Source: PNAI01 sp035574295
GTDB taxonomy: Bacteria; Pseudomonadota; Alphaproteobacteria; Rhizobiales; Xanthobacteraceae
NCBI GenBank assembly: GCA_035574295.1
Contig: DATLYX010000049.1
Location: forward strand, 1-64,000
Direction of reading: 5' to 3'
DNA: 64,000 nucleotides
The translations under genes and the position numbers were made by a program. Positions 1 through 8,781 of this stretch are shown one piece after another. The notes under the pieces are model-generated. The model worked only from the letters and a program-made list of their open reading frames with translations. It searched no databases and was not told the DNA's origin. Each line of letters starts with the position of its first letter. Position 1 is the first letter of the stretch.

Positions 1-1
1 C

Positions 2-1546
2 GATGCCGTTCTGCGCCGCGAGCGCATCGCGATCTTCGGCGACTATGACGTGGACGGCGCCACCGCCTCTGCATTGCTCGGTCGGTTCCTTCGCCATTGC
101 GGCATTGACCCCATCGTTTACATCCCCGACCGACTGTTCGAAGGCTATGGACCGAACATCGACGCCGTGCGCCGCCTTGCCGACGGCGGCGCCGAGCTTC
201 TGATCACCGTGGATTGCGGCACCACGAGTCACGAGCCGCTCGCCGAAGCGCGCAAGCTCGGCCTCGATGTGGTCGTCATCGACCACCACCTGGTCGACGA
301 GCGTCTGCCGGACGCCATCGTGGTGAATCCCAACCGCCTCGACGATTTGTCCAGGCTCGGCCATTTGGCCGCTGTTGGGCTCGTGTTTCTCGCGGTCGTG
401 GCCACAAACCGCGCGCTGCGCCTGCGCGGCTTCTGGACCGAGGCGCGGCCCGAGCCGGATTTGCGGCCGTGGCTCGACATCGTGGCGCTCGGCACGGTCG
501 CCGACGTGGTGCCGCTGGTCGGACTCAATCGCGCCTTGGTCGCCAAGGGGCTGTTGGCCATGCGCAGCCGCGCCAACGCCGGGTTGACCGCGCTGATGGA
601 TGCCGCCCGCATGAGCGGTCCGCCCGACGTATGGCACCTCGGCTTTCTGCTCGGACCCCGCATCAACGCTGGCGGCCGCATCGGCCGGGCCGATCTCGGC
701 GCCCAGCTTCTTCTGGAAGACGACGCCACCGCGGCCGCCCGCATCGCCGCTGAGCTCGATCGCCTCAATCGCGAACGTCAGGCCCTCGAACAGGCCATGC
801 TCGCCGAGGCGGAGGCCGAAGCCATGGCTGCGCTCGGCCTCGAGGAGAAGGGCGCCGCTGTGGTCACCGCGGCCGCGGGCTGGCACCCCGGTGTGGTCGG
901 CCTGATTGCGGCGCGCTTGAAGGAGCGCTTCGGTCGTCCCGCCTTTGCCATCGCGCTTGAGCCCGGCGGGATCGGCACCGGCTCCGGCCGTTCCATTGCC
1001 GGTGTGGATCTCGGCCGACTGGTTCGCCGCGCTGTGGCGGAAGGCCTGCTGCTGAAAGGCGGCGGCCACGCCATGGCCGCCGGAGTCACCATCAGGCACG
1101 AGCGGCTTGCCGCCTTTCGCGCCTTCGTCGAGGAGCACCTTGCCTCCGCCGTCGAAGCCGCGCGTCTGGACGATGCGCTGCTGATCGACGGCGCGGTGAC
1201 GGCTGGCGGTGCCAATCTCGCATTGGTCGAAACTTTGGCCAGTGCCGGGCCGTTCGGCGCCGGCAACCCGGAGCCGGTGATCGCCTTGCCCGCGCACCGC
1301 ATCGTGTATGCGGAGGAAGTCGGCCAGGCGCACGTCCGGGCCCGCCTGCGCTCCGGCGACGGCGCAACCGTCAACGCCGTGGCGTTCCGCGCTGCCAATC
1401 AGCCGCTCGGCCAAGCCTTGCTGCAGGGAAGGGGACGCACGGTGCACGCCGCAGGCACGCTCGCCCTCGACCGCTGGAACGGGGTCGAGCGCGTGCAACT
1501 GCGGCTGCTCGATATTGCGCCGGCGGATTCAGCCCCGCTCGCCTGA
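2..1546 (+). CDS. recJ: RecJ single-stranded-DNA 5'-3' exonuclease, C-terminal part (truncated by window edge)
   Basis: This reading frame is open from the first bases and lacks its 5' end, leaving about 514 visible residues. RecJ degrades single-stranded DNA 5' to 3' in recombination and mismatch repair, in the cytoplasm. The DHH-family metal motifs are visible: DYDVDGAT at about residues 14-21, ITVDCGTT near 68-75 and DHH at about 94-96. The DHHA1 domain signature GGGHAMAAG lies near residue 353, followed by an OB-like C-terminal region. The first ATG-like codons inside the frame are downstream of the catalytic aspartates, so they are not the real start. The next gene is convergent. Confidence 0.95.
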   Translation, partial: DAVLRRERIAIFGDYDVDGATASALLGRFLRHCGIDPIVYIPDRLFEGYGPNIDAVRRLADGGAELLITVDCGTTSHEPLAEARKLGLDVVVIDHHLVDERLPDAIVVNPNRLDDLSRLGHLAAVGLVFLAVVATNRALRLRGFWTEARPEPDLRPWLDIVALGTVADVVPLVGLNRALVAKGLLAMRSRANAGLTALMDAARMSGPPDVWHLGFLLGPRINAGGRIGRADLGAQLLLEDDATAAARIAAELDRLNRERQALEQAMLAEAEAEAMAALGLEEKGAAVVTAAAGWHPGVVGLIAARLKERFGRPAFAIALEPGGIGTGSGRSIAGVDLGRLVRRAVAEGLLLKGGGHAMAAGVTIRHERLAAFRAFVEEHLASAVEAARLDDALLIDGAVTAGGANLALVETLASAGPFGAGNPEPVIALPAHRIVYAEEVGQAHVRARLRSGDGATVNAVAFRAANQPLGQALLQGRGRTVHAAGTLALDRWNGVERVQLRLLDIAPADSAPLA

Positions 1547-1586
1547 CTGCGCGGCGATTTTGTTGTTTTGAGGACCAGCACGGGGA

Positions 1587-3839
1587 TCAGCGGCACGCCT
1601 GGGGCGAAAGCCGCACGTTACTCAAATCGGCGAGCCGCAGCGCCTGATCGAGCTCGGTCTCCTTGATCGCGCTGGCGGAATCCTTGCTCTTGTCCGTCCA
1701 GGCAAGCTGCATGACCGCGAGATCGTTGCGCCGTTCGCCCAGCACGATCCGCGCATCCGTCTGCACCAGCGATCCGGCGCCGCTGCCGTTCAGATCGATG
1801 AGCGGCCAGTGGCATTCATTGCCGTCCACCACCGTGTCGCCGTTGAGGTCTTCCGTGAATGCGGCCCCCGTAATGCGGTTGTCGTTGAGCATGGCGAGCT
1901 GCCGGGCAAACTCCCGCATGTCGAGAATGTCCACCTTGCCGTCGCGGTTGAGATCGGCAAGCCGCACCAGGTTCTCGTTGCGGCTGTCCGCGAAAGGCGA
2001 CAGCCTGAGCACGGCCTCGAGCGCATCGAGCCGCGGCGCCCCGACGGTTCCCGGCGCCCGCGGGGTCGCCGACTTCACCATGATGTCGATGATCTCCGCA
2101 GGCTTCTTGTTTGGGCTGAGCTCGAACATCAGCGCGGCAACGCCGGCTGCGAACGGCGCAGCCTGGGAGGTCCCGTCGCATACGTAATAGCCGTCGTCGC
2201 CCTCGGCGAGCGTGCTGAGGATATCGACGCCCGGCGCAGCGATGTGGCCGTTGACGTTGGAAAATTCCGCGCGCTGGCCGCGGCGGTCCACCGCTTCCAC
2301 GATCAGAATATTTTTTGGCCGGATGTACGCCCGCTCCAAATCCCCGCGATCGCTTCTGGCGAGCCAGGCGAACGATGACGACCATTTGGCTTCGAGCGGC
2401 CTTGGAAACTTGTCGGAATCATTGCCCGCGGCCACTACGAACAGGATCGAATTTTCGTATTTTCGCACGAAGCCCGCCATGATCTGCGCTTGGTTCTTCA
2501 GCGTATCGCGCACCGCCGCCTTGACTTCGTTGGGATCGGCACCCCACTCGACGAGGCGCCAGATGTTCACACCCATGCTGATGTTGACCACGCGCAGATT
2601 GCTGCCCTTGGCCCGCTCCACCGGCACGTATTCCTGAATCGCGGTGATGACGTCGGAGTAGAAACCGGTCAGAAGCCCCGCCTTCTCGGCAAGCCCCTCT
2701 GGGCTCATGGCGCCCGTCATATCCACCTGGCTGGGGTCGAGTTTGATGCTCGCCACCGGCACGGCGTCGATGATGCCGTCCGGCACCACTCCGTCGACAC
2801 CCACACCGTTTCCGAATTTTGCGCCTGCAATGCCCGCCACATGATTGCCATGCGCGCGCTCGCACGGCGGGCCGACCGACGCCGCGCTGATCGGCGGTTC
2901 GCTGCCATCCTGGTTCGGGCTTGGCAAAAGATTGATCGCAAGATCGGTGTGGTTTGAGAAATTGGTATCGACTATAGCGAGCTTGGGCCGCACCGGCTCC
3001 GGCTTGGCCTCCCGGTGGCGCTTGATGATGCTCCACACCGGCGGCATGCGGATCGCCTTCAGGCCCCAGTTGCCGTCGAGCACGTCCGCCTGCGTTGAGG
3101 CGGCGATGCCAGGAGGCGTTGCTGGCGTGGGCGCAAAAATTCTCCAGGTCCAATGATGAACGACGCCGGCCGGGCTCCTGAATTTCACATCGACCGGTTT
3201 GGGAACGGTTCGCGGTGCCGCCCCCGTGTCCACCGTGGCGTTCTGCACGATGCTCTCGCGCCGCAGCCTCTGAATGATCGGCGGGTTGAACACCTCCGCC
3301 AATGTTTTCGCCGGGGGGTCGTTGGCCGAGGCGGGCCGGGTGGCCACGACGCTGTTGATGGCCGGCAGCTCGCGCTGCACGGATAGCCCGTAGCGCGCGA
3401 GCAACGCGTCACGCTGCTCTTTGCTGACGTTCGGCTTGAATTGAATGACAAAGCGGTTTGCCGGCACTGGCGTCGCCTGCGCCGGCACCGCGTTCGGCGC
3501 CGTGTCATGTGCGCGTACGCCGAGCCAGAGCCGCGGCCAGTCTGTCGAAACTCCCGCGAAGGCCAATTTTCCCGTACCGGTTTGTGGATTCCACGAGCTG
3601 CCGCCTTTGGGCGGATCGGTCTTTGGCGTTTCGGTTTTGGGGGGCTCCGCCTTCTTGGGGCCGATCCAGTACATGCCGTCGCGCAGCTCGATGCTGAGGC
3701 TTGGCTTCTGCGCCGGCTGCGTGGATTTGACTTGTCCGCGTTTGCCGGGCGGGCTGCCCGTCCGCGACGGCTCGGCTTGAACGGACAGCGTCGAAGCCAC
3801 CAGGGCGGCGATCATCGGAACAATGACATGACCGAACAT
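1587..3839 (-). CDS. Secreted S8 (subtilisin-like) serine protease with C-terminal dockerin/EF-hand-like calcium repeats
   Basis: This 750-residue protein begins with a signal peptide (hydrophobic residues 4-20, ending near VQAEP). A propeptide-like I9 segment follows at about 127-168. The S8 triad is visible: Asp291 in AIVDTNFSNHTD, His330 in HGNHVAG, and Ser558 in DGTSQAAPFAAG, with the oxyanion Asn473 in AAGND. Residues 629-690 carry DxNxDG loops (DLNRDGKVDI at 629, DLNGDTVVDG at 664, DLNGSG at 682) that resemble a type I dockerin or paired EF-hands, so calcium binding is likely. It starts 27 bases after the GH25 gene on the same strand, probably in one operon. The substrate is unknown. 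Confidence 0.88.
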   Translation of the reverse strand: MFGHVIVPMIAALVASTLSVQAEPSRTGSPPGKRGQVKSTQPAQKPSLSIELRDGMYWIGPKKAEPPKTETPKTDPPKGGSSWNPQTGTGKLAFAGVSTDWPRLWLGVRAHDTAPNAVPAQATPVPANRFVIQFKPNVSKEQRDALLARYGLSVQRELPAINSVVATRPASANDPPAKTLAEVFNPPIIQRLRRESIVQNATVDTGAAPRTVPKPVDVKFRSPAGVVHHWTWRIFAPTPATPPGIAASTQADVLDGNWGLKAIRMPPVWSIIKRHREAKPEPVRPKLAIVDTNFSNHTDLAINLLPSPNQDGSEPPISAASVGPPCERAHGNHVAGIAGAKFGNGVGVDGVVPDGIIDAVPVASIKLDPSQVDMTGAMSPEGLAEKAGLLTGFYSDVITAIQEYVPVERAKGSNLRVVNISMGVNIWRLVEWGADPNEVKAAVRDTLKNQAQIMAGFVRKYENSILFVVAAGNDSDKFPRPLEAKWSSSFAWLARSDRGDLERAYIRPKNILIVEAVDRRGQRAEFSNVNGHIAAPGVDILSTLAEGDDGYYVCDGTSQAAPFAAGVAALMFELSPNKKPAEIIDIMVKSATPRAPGTVGAPRLDALEAVLRLSPFADSRNENLVRLADLNRDGKVDILDMREFARQLAMLNDNRITGAAFTEDLNGDTVVDGNECHWPLIDLNGSGAGSLVQTDARIVLGERRNDLAVMQLAWTDKSKDSASAIKETELDQALRLADLSNVRLSPQACR

Positions 3840-3866
3840 GCGCTCTTCGCCTTCACAGGGGACGAA

Positions 3867-6188
3867 CTATTTTTCCAACAGCGTGACGAACCGCATGAGC
3901 ACCTGAGGATCGATGTCAGCATGCACGCGCAGCACGCGGCCGTTTGCCAACACGATCTCGATGATGGAAGGCGAAAGCGCAGAGGAGCGGGGCAGACCGG
4001 GCACAGCATCGGCGGTCCGGACGGAATCCGGCGGGCTGTTCGCGCTCTGCACGTTGGCAGTCGCGACCTCGCCGCCCGGACCGCTCGTGCCCGTGGTCGG
4101 CATGCCTGCAACCTGCGTCTCCTTGGCGGGCTCCTCTTTGGGCTCGGTGGTCGCAGGGGGCGCTGCCGCAACACCCGGATCGCCTGCGCCGGCATCCGGC
4201 TTTGAACCGCCCTCGCGGCCGGGCACCGCTGCGACCTGAGGCTCCGTCGTCGGCATTACCGGTGGCGGCTCTTCTACGGGTTCTTTCACGAGCTCCTTGG
4301 GAGCCTCTGAGCCTGGCTCCTTAGCTGGCTCCTCCTTTGCCGCCTCTTTCGGCGTCTCCGGTACGGGCTCCTTCGCGGTCTCTTTTGGCGGCTCTGGTGG
4401 CGGCTCCTTCATCGGCTCTTTGGGCGGTTCGCTGGCCGCAACCGTGGCACCCGGCTCAGGAATCGCACCCGTGCTACCCGACTCAGTTTGCCTCGCAGCC
4501 TCAGATGGAGCCACGGCGACGTCGGCCTCGCTCTTTGGCTCCTCCTTGGACGTTTCCGGCAGCGGCTCCTTTTGTGTCTCCGATGGCGTCTCCTTTGCCA
4601 CCTCCTTCGGAGGCTCAGTGGCCGCAACTGCTCCGCCGGGCTCAGGCATCGTGCTTGTGCTGCCGCGCTCAGTCGGTTTTGCGGCCTCGATTGGAACCAC
4701 CGCGACCTGCGTCTCGGTCTTCGACGTTTCCGTGAGCGTCTCCGGCGCCGGCTCCTTCGGGGCTTCCTTAGGTGCCTCCGGTGACGGCTCCTTCGCGACC
4801 TGCATTGGCGGCTGGGAGGGCGGCTCCTTCATCGCCTCCTTGGGCGGGTCGGTCGTCGCAACCGTGCGGCCCGGCTCAGGCATCGCGCCCGCGCTGCCGG
4901 AATCGGCCGGCTTCGCGGTGTCGGATGGGACCACCGCGACTACGGTATCGTTTTTTGGCGTCTCCTTGAGCGCTTCCGGTACCGGCTGTATTGCCGCCTC
5001 TTTTGGCGGCTCTGATAGCGGCTCCTTTGTCGCCTCCTTTGGCGTTTCTTCCGCTGGCTTTGCCGCATTTTTAGCGGGTTCAGACTCTGGGGCTTCTCGT
5101 GCCGCAGCACTTGGCCCCGAAGCAGGTGTCGTTTCGGATTCCGCAACGACAATGGGCGACACGATGCCCATGGCTTTGCGGAAGTCGGCAACCGATCCGC
5201 GGAACAGGTTGACGTCAATTCCTTCGAGCCGCGGATTTGCTGGATTGCGCACGCCCGCCTTCGACAGATCGCCGCGATTGGTGAACTGCCACAGCGTCCA
5301 ATGCCATTTGTCGGCCCAGCCGCCCCTGGTGCCGGGCCGTTCCACCTGCAAATCCTTTTCCTCCATGGCGGACAGCCAGATCGGGTAACGCTTCAAGCGG
5401 CCAAGCAGCGCGTCGCTCTTGATGCGGCCGTCCCACCAGGCACGGCTCGTATAGACGATCGGAATGCGGCCGGTCCTTTTTTCGACCACATCGAGCCATT
5501 TGAGCACGCGGTCGAGGATTTCGTTCGGAGCAAGCTGGCTCCAGTAGTCGCCATCGCGTTTGGACCATTTGCGTGTCGACCTCACCACAACGTCCCATTC
5601 GAGATCGAGTACCGGCGGCATGTCGACGGCCCGCAGCGGCCCCATCGTGGCGAGGAAGTAATTGGCCTGCTCCACCGGATCGTCGTCCGCGCTCATGAAG
5701 TGATAGGCGCCGCGGTACATCTCGGGCACCCTTGCGATCTCCTCCCAGTGGCTTCTGAAGTGCGGATCGCGAAACCGGGTGCCTTCGGTGGCTTTGGCCA
5801 CGACAAACGCAACCCTTTGTTGCGCGACGCGCGCCCAGTCGATGTCGCACTGGCAGTTCCTTTGGTTGTGGTGCGAAACGTCGATGCCGAAGATCGCGTC
5901 CTCGCGCGCATGCGGGAACACGAATGCCCGTGCCAGCGCGGAAACAAGCGCGCTCGGCCCCAGCCGCTTGAGCGTTTCCTGTTCGACCATGCGGAACCGC
6001 TGGGCGCGCGAGAGGTCGCCCGCTTCGGCTTCTGTGAGCTGCGGGGGCAATTTCTCCGCGACCGGCGGTTTGAGCGCTGGACCGGAGGGCCGCAGAATCG
6101 CGACAGGGATCAAGACCGCGGCGATCACCAGCGCAGCGGCCGCCAGCATCATCAACCCTGGCTGGACCGCGCGATTCATGCCCGTCAC
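3867..6188 (-). CDS. Membrane-anchored GH25 lysozyme-like muramidase with long Pro/Lys/Glu repeat region and IS66-TnpA-like tail
   Basis: This 773-residue protein has an N-terminal membrane segment (about 12-33) and a GH25 domain (about 98-342). The domain carries FGIDVSHHN at 100-108, IDW at 116-118 and the catalytic DLEWD at 195-199, as in lysozymes that cleave the NAM-NAG bond of peptidoglycan. Residues about 350-735 are low complexity, rich in KEP/PPKE. They include three imperfect repeats of about 62-75 residues, each with VA(V)xP...AAxPT...MPEPG...VAA.(T/S)EPPKE. The last 32 residues (IEIVLANGRVLRVHADIDPQ and on) resemble the tail of IS66-family TnpA. The gene heads a probable two-gene unit with the downstream S8 protease. 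Confidence 0.85.
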   Translation of the reverse strand: MTGMNRAVQPGLMMLAAAALVIAAVLIPVAILRPSGPALKPPVAEKLPPQLTEAEAGDLSRAQRFRMVEQETLKRLGPSALVSALARAFVFPHAREDAIFGIDVSHHNQRNCQCDIDWARVAQQRVAFVVAKATEGTRFRDPHFRSHWEEIARVPEMYRGAYHFMSADDDPVEQANYFLATMGPLRAVDMPPVLDLEWDVVVRSTRKWSKRDGDYWSQLAPNEILDRVLKWLDVVEKRTGRIPIVYTSRAWWDGRIKSDALLGRLKRYPIWLSAMEEKDLQVERPGTRGGWADKWHWTLWQFTNRGDLSKAGVRNPANPRLEGIDVNLFRGSVADFRKAMGIVSPIVVAESETTPASGPSAAAREAPESEPAKNAAKPAEETPKEATKEPLSEPPKEAAIQPVPEALKETPKNDTVVAVVPSDTAKPADSGSAGAMPEPGRTVATTDPPKEAMKEPPSQPPMQVAKEPSPEAPKEAPKEPAPETLTETSKTETQVAVVPIEAAKPTERGSTSTMPEPGGAVAATEPPKEVAKETPSETQKEPLPETSKEEPKSEADVAVAPSEAARQTESGSTGAIPEPGATVAASEPPKEPMKEPPPEPPKETAKEPVPETPKEAAKEEPAKEPGSEAPKELVKEPVEEPPPVMPTTEPQVAAVPGREGGSKPDAGAGDPGVAAAPPATTEPKEEPAKETQVAGMPTTGTSGPGGEVATANVQSANSPPDSVRTADAVPGLPRSSALSPSIIEIVLANGRVLRVHADIDPQVLMRFVTLLEK

Positions 6189-6207
6189 CCCACACCTGCG
6201 CGCCGCA

Positions 6208-6237
6208 ATTACAAGTCTGCAAATTACAAGTCTGCGA
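6208..6237. repeat. Two tandem 15-bp direct repeats in the GH25 promoter region
   Basis: ATTACAAGTCTGCAA is followed directly by ATTACAAGTCTGCGA. The 15-bp units are nearly identical and lie 20-49 bases upstream of the minus-strand GH25 start at 6188, where operators or promoter elements normally sit. The rest of the 277-base gap shows nothing else I can support. Confidence 0.6.
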
Positions 6238-6465
6238 AAATGGCCCCGAAACCGGAATACGGCTCAAGCTAATGCGGAAATGATGTTCCATTTGTGGTAG
6301 GCGAGGCAAGCCGTTGCACGCCCTTGCTGCGCATATCGTTATTGCCATGCGTCCGGATGCCATGCGCCAAGCCGCCTTCCGCGAGGTCGCTGATCGGCTT
6401 GGACAACCCCGGTCCGGACCGGCTAACTAGCGCGGCAAACGCTTTGGGGTAGTCCAGGATAATCC

Positions 6466-7446
6466 ATGTCCAAACTGAAACTTTCCGTCGCGATCGGCGA
6501 TTACGATCGCAATCGCCCGCTGATCGACGGTGCCGTGGCCATCGACGGCGTCGATCCGGTGTACATGACGCTCCCGCCGGAGGAGATCTTTTTCCGCGCC
6601 TTCCGCACCGAGGAGTTCGACATCTGCGAATGCTCGCTGTCGAGCTTTTCCGTCAAGACCGCGGCCGGCGAATGCCCCTATGTCGGCGTTCCGGCTTTCG
6701 TCTCGCGCATGTTCCGCCACACCTCCATCTACGTGCGCACCGACCGCGTGAAGAAGCCGCAGGAGCTGAAAGGCCGCAAGGTGGGCGTCCCCGAATATCA
6801 GCTCACCGCCATCGTCTGGGCGCGCGCGATCCTGCAGGACGATTTCGGCGTGGCGCCTGCGGACATTCATTGGATTCGCGGCGGGATCGAGCACGCCGGC
6901 CGACCGGAGAAAATTTCCATCAAGCTGCCGCCCGGCGTGCGTCTTGATGACGCGCCCGCCAATACGACCATCTCCGAGCTGCTCGCGCGCGGCGACATCG
7001 ACGGCTTCATTGCGCCGCGTCCACCCGCCGTCGCTGCGGGCAACATCGGCTGGCTGTTCGGCGATCCGGTGGCGGCGGCCAAGGATTATTTCAAGCGCAC
7101 CGGCATATTTCCGATCATGCACCTGATCGGCGTACGGCGGACGCTGGCTGAACAGCATCCGTGGCTGCCTGCGGCCGTGCTCAAGGCGTTCGAACGGTCG
7201 AAGGCGTTGGCGCTGGCTCACCTTGCCGACACCTCCGCCACCAAGGTGACGCTGCCGTTCGTCGAGGAGCGATTGCGGGAGGCGCGCGAGCTCATGGGGG
7301 ACGACTATTGGTCCTACGGACTTGCACCCAACCGGAAGGTGCTGGAGACCTTCCTGCGCCATCATCACGCGCAGGGTCTTTCCTCGCGCCTGCTCAAGCC
7401 CGAGGAGCTGTTCCACCCCTCGACCCACGAGTCGTTCAAGATCTGA
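6466..7446 (+). CDS. 4,5-dihydroxyphthalate decarboxylase-like protein (substrate-binding-protein fold)
   Basis: This 326-residue protein starts MSKLKLSVAIGDYDRNRPL and has no signal peptide. The opening, followed by the FDICECSLSSF and YVGVPAFVSRMFRH segments, and then GRKVGVPEYQLTA, matches the family named after Pht5 of phthalate catabolism. That family shares the two-lobed fold of ABC substrate-binding proteins. Many members are annotated as decarboxylases without proof, and the true substrate here is unknown. It stands alone on the plus strand between minus-strand wall hydrolase genes. No other phthalate genes are nearby, so phthalate use is not supported by context. Confidence 0.75.
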   Translation: MSKLKLSVAIGDYDRNRPLIDGAVAIDGVDPVYMTLPPEEIFFRAFRTEEFDICECSLSSFSVKTAAGECPYVGVPAFVSRMFRHTSIYVRTDRVKKPQELKGRKVGVPEYQLTAIVWARAILQDDFGVAPADIHWIRGGIEHAGRPEKISIKLPPGVRLDDAPANTTISELLARGDIDGFIAPRPPAVAAGNIGWLFGDPVAAAKDYFKRTGIFPIMHLIGVRRTLAEQHPWLPAAVLKAFERSKALALAHLADTSATKVTLPFVEERLREARELMGDDYWSYGLAPNRKVLETFLRHHHAQGLSSRLLKPEELFHPSTHESFKI

Positions 7447-7459
7447 GGCAGGGTTTTGC

Positions 7460-8692
7460 TCAGCGCCGCTGGCGCAGGTGGGCGAGCAGTTTGAGGCCGG
7501 CATAGCCGTCAGCCGGCTCGATCCTGTGCTTATGTTGGTAAGCGAGGATGGCCCGTGTGGTTTCGCGCCCGATGCGGCCGTTTGCCGGGCCGGCATCGAA
7601 CCCCGCTTCCGTCAGCCGCCGCTGGATTTCCTGCACCTCGGCGAGGGTAGGGGCCCGTTCGCCGCCGGGGAACTGTCTGGTCAGCGGACCCGCGCCGCGG
7701 ATGCGGTCGCCGAGCAGCACCACTGCGAGCGTGTAATGCATGGACGGGTTGTAGCTTTTGACCGCATCAAAATTCTTGCTGAGCAGGAAAGTCGGGCCGC
7801 CGGGCACCGGCGTCCACAGCCGCGCCGTCACTGCCGGATGCGAATAGGGCTGGCCGTCCGCGCGTAGCACGCCCATGCGTTGCCAAGCCACGTAGCTGCG
7901 GCTTGCATAGCCAGTGACGCGCGCCGGCACGTGCACCTCGTAGCCCCACGGTTCGCCGCGGCGATAGCCGCCGCGCTTGACCAGATACTGCGCCGTGCCG
8001 GCGAAGGCGTCGTCCGGCTTGCCGAACGGCGAGATGCGGCCGTCCTTGTCGTAATCCACCCCCACGTTGAGCCAGACCTCCGGCATCCATTGGGTGTGGC
8101 CCATGGCGCCGGCCCAGGATCCCTGCATTTCTTCCGGCGTGCTCCAGCCGCGATCGATGATGACGAGCGCGTTGAGCAGCTCCTTTTCCCAATAGGCACG
8201 GCGGCGCGGCTCGCCCCACGCGAGAGCCGCGAGCGCCGGGATCACCGGCCGCATGAAATTTTTCTGCACCACCGGATCGCCATAGGCCGATTCATTGCCC
8301 CAGAGGCCCAGCATGACGTAGCGGTCGACACCAAAATCCTTCTCGATCCGGTCGAGCAGCGCGGCATGGGTCTTTGCGTGTTCACGGCCCGCCATGATGC
8401 GCCACTCCGAGACCCGGCGGTTCAGGTATTGCCACAGCGGTTCCCGGAATTCCGGCTGGGCGCGGTTGAGCGCATAGACGCTCATGTCCGGCGCGATCGC
8501 CCCCATGACCCGGTCGTAGGTTTTCTCCGATATGCCGCGGGCAAGCGCCCGCGGTCGAAACGCCGTGACCCACTGCCGGAACGTGAGCCGCGCGCGCGCC
8601 TGCTCGGCGTGCGCCAGAGACCCGCCTGTAGAAAGGGCGGACAAGGCCAGTACGTATTGGAGCAAAAGTCGACGCGTTGGACAGAAAATCAT
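7460..8692 (-). CDS. Lytic murein transglycosylase, MltB/SLT_2 family, with C-terminal peptidoglycan-binding domain
   Basis: The 410-residue product has a signal peptide (residues 1-29, ending AHA). The SLT_2 catalytic domain spans about 35-330 and has the catalytic glutamate in LGLWGNESAYG, with the MltB-family MGHTQWMPEVW and YDKDGRISPFG motifs. A PG_binding_1 domain occupies the last 65 residues (IQRRLTEAGFDAGPANGRIG, ending AHLRQRR). Such enzymes cleave the NAM-NAG bond non-hydrolytically to form anhydro-muropeptides in the periplasm. No lipobox is seen, so it is probably soluble periplasmic. It is one of four secreted hydrolase genes on this strand within 9 kb. Confidence 0.92.
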   Translation of the reverse strand: MIFCPTRRLLLQYVLALSALSTGGSLAHAEQARARLTFRQWVTAFRPRALARGISEKTYDRVMGAIAPDMSVYALNRAQPEFREPLWQYLNRRVSEWRIMAGREHAKTHAALLDRIEKDFGVDRYVMLGLWGNESAYGDPVVQKNFMRPVIPALAALAWGEPRRRAYWEKELLNALVIIDRGWSTPEEMQGSWAGAMGHTQWMPEVWLNVGVDYDKDGRISPFGKPDDAFAGTAQYLVKRGGYRRGEPWGYEVHVPARVTGYASRSYVAWQRMGVLRADGQPYSHPAVTARLWTPVPGGPTFLLSKNFDAVKSYNPSMHYTLAVVLLGDRIRGAGPLTRQFPGGERAPTLAEVQEIQRRLTEAGFDAGPANGRIGRETTRAILAYQHKHRIEPADGYAGLKLLAHLRQRR

Positions 8693-8781
8693 CGGGGGAA
8701 TTTTACGGGGAGTCGCCGAAGCGTCCAGCGCGCCGAAGGCCGCGGGTTCGAGTGATGAGTAAACGGGTTAACGCACAAAAA

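Noticed and set aside
3867..6188. Prophage endolysin cassette
   Set aside because: GH25 enzymes occur in phages, but this one is membrane-anchored, repeat-rich and sits beside chromosomal protease genes, with no holin or phage structural genes.
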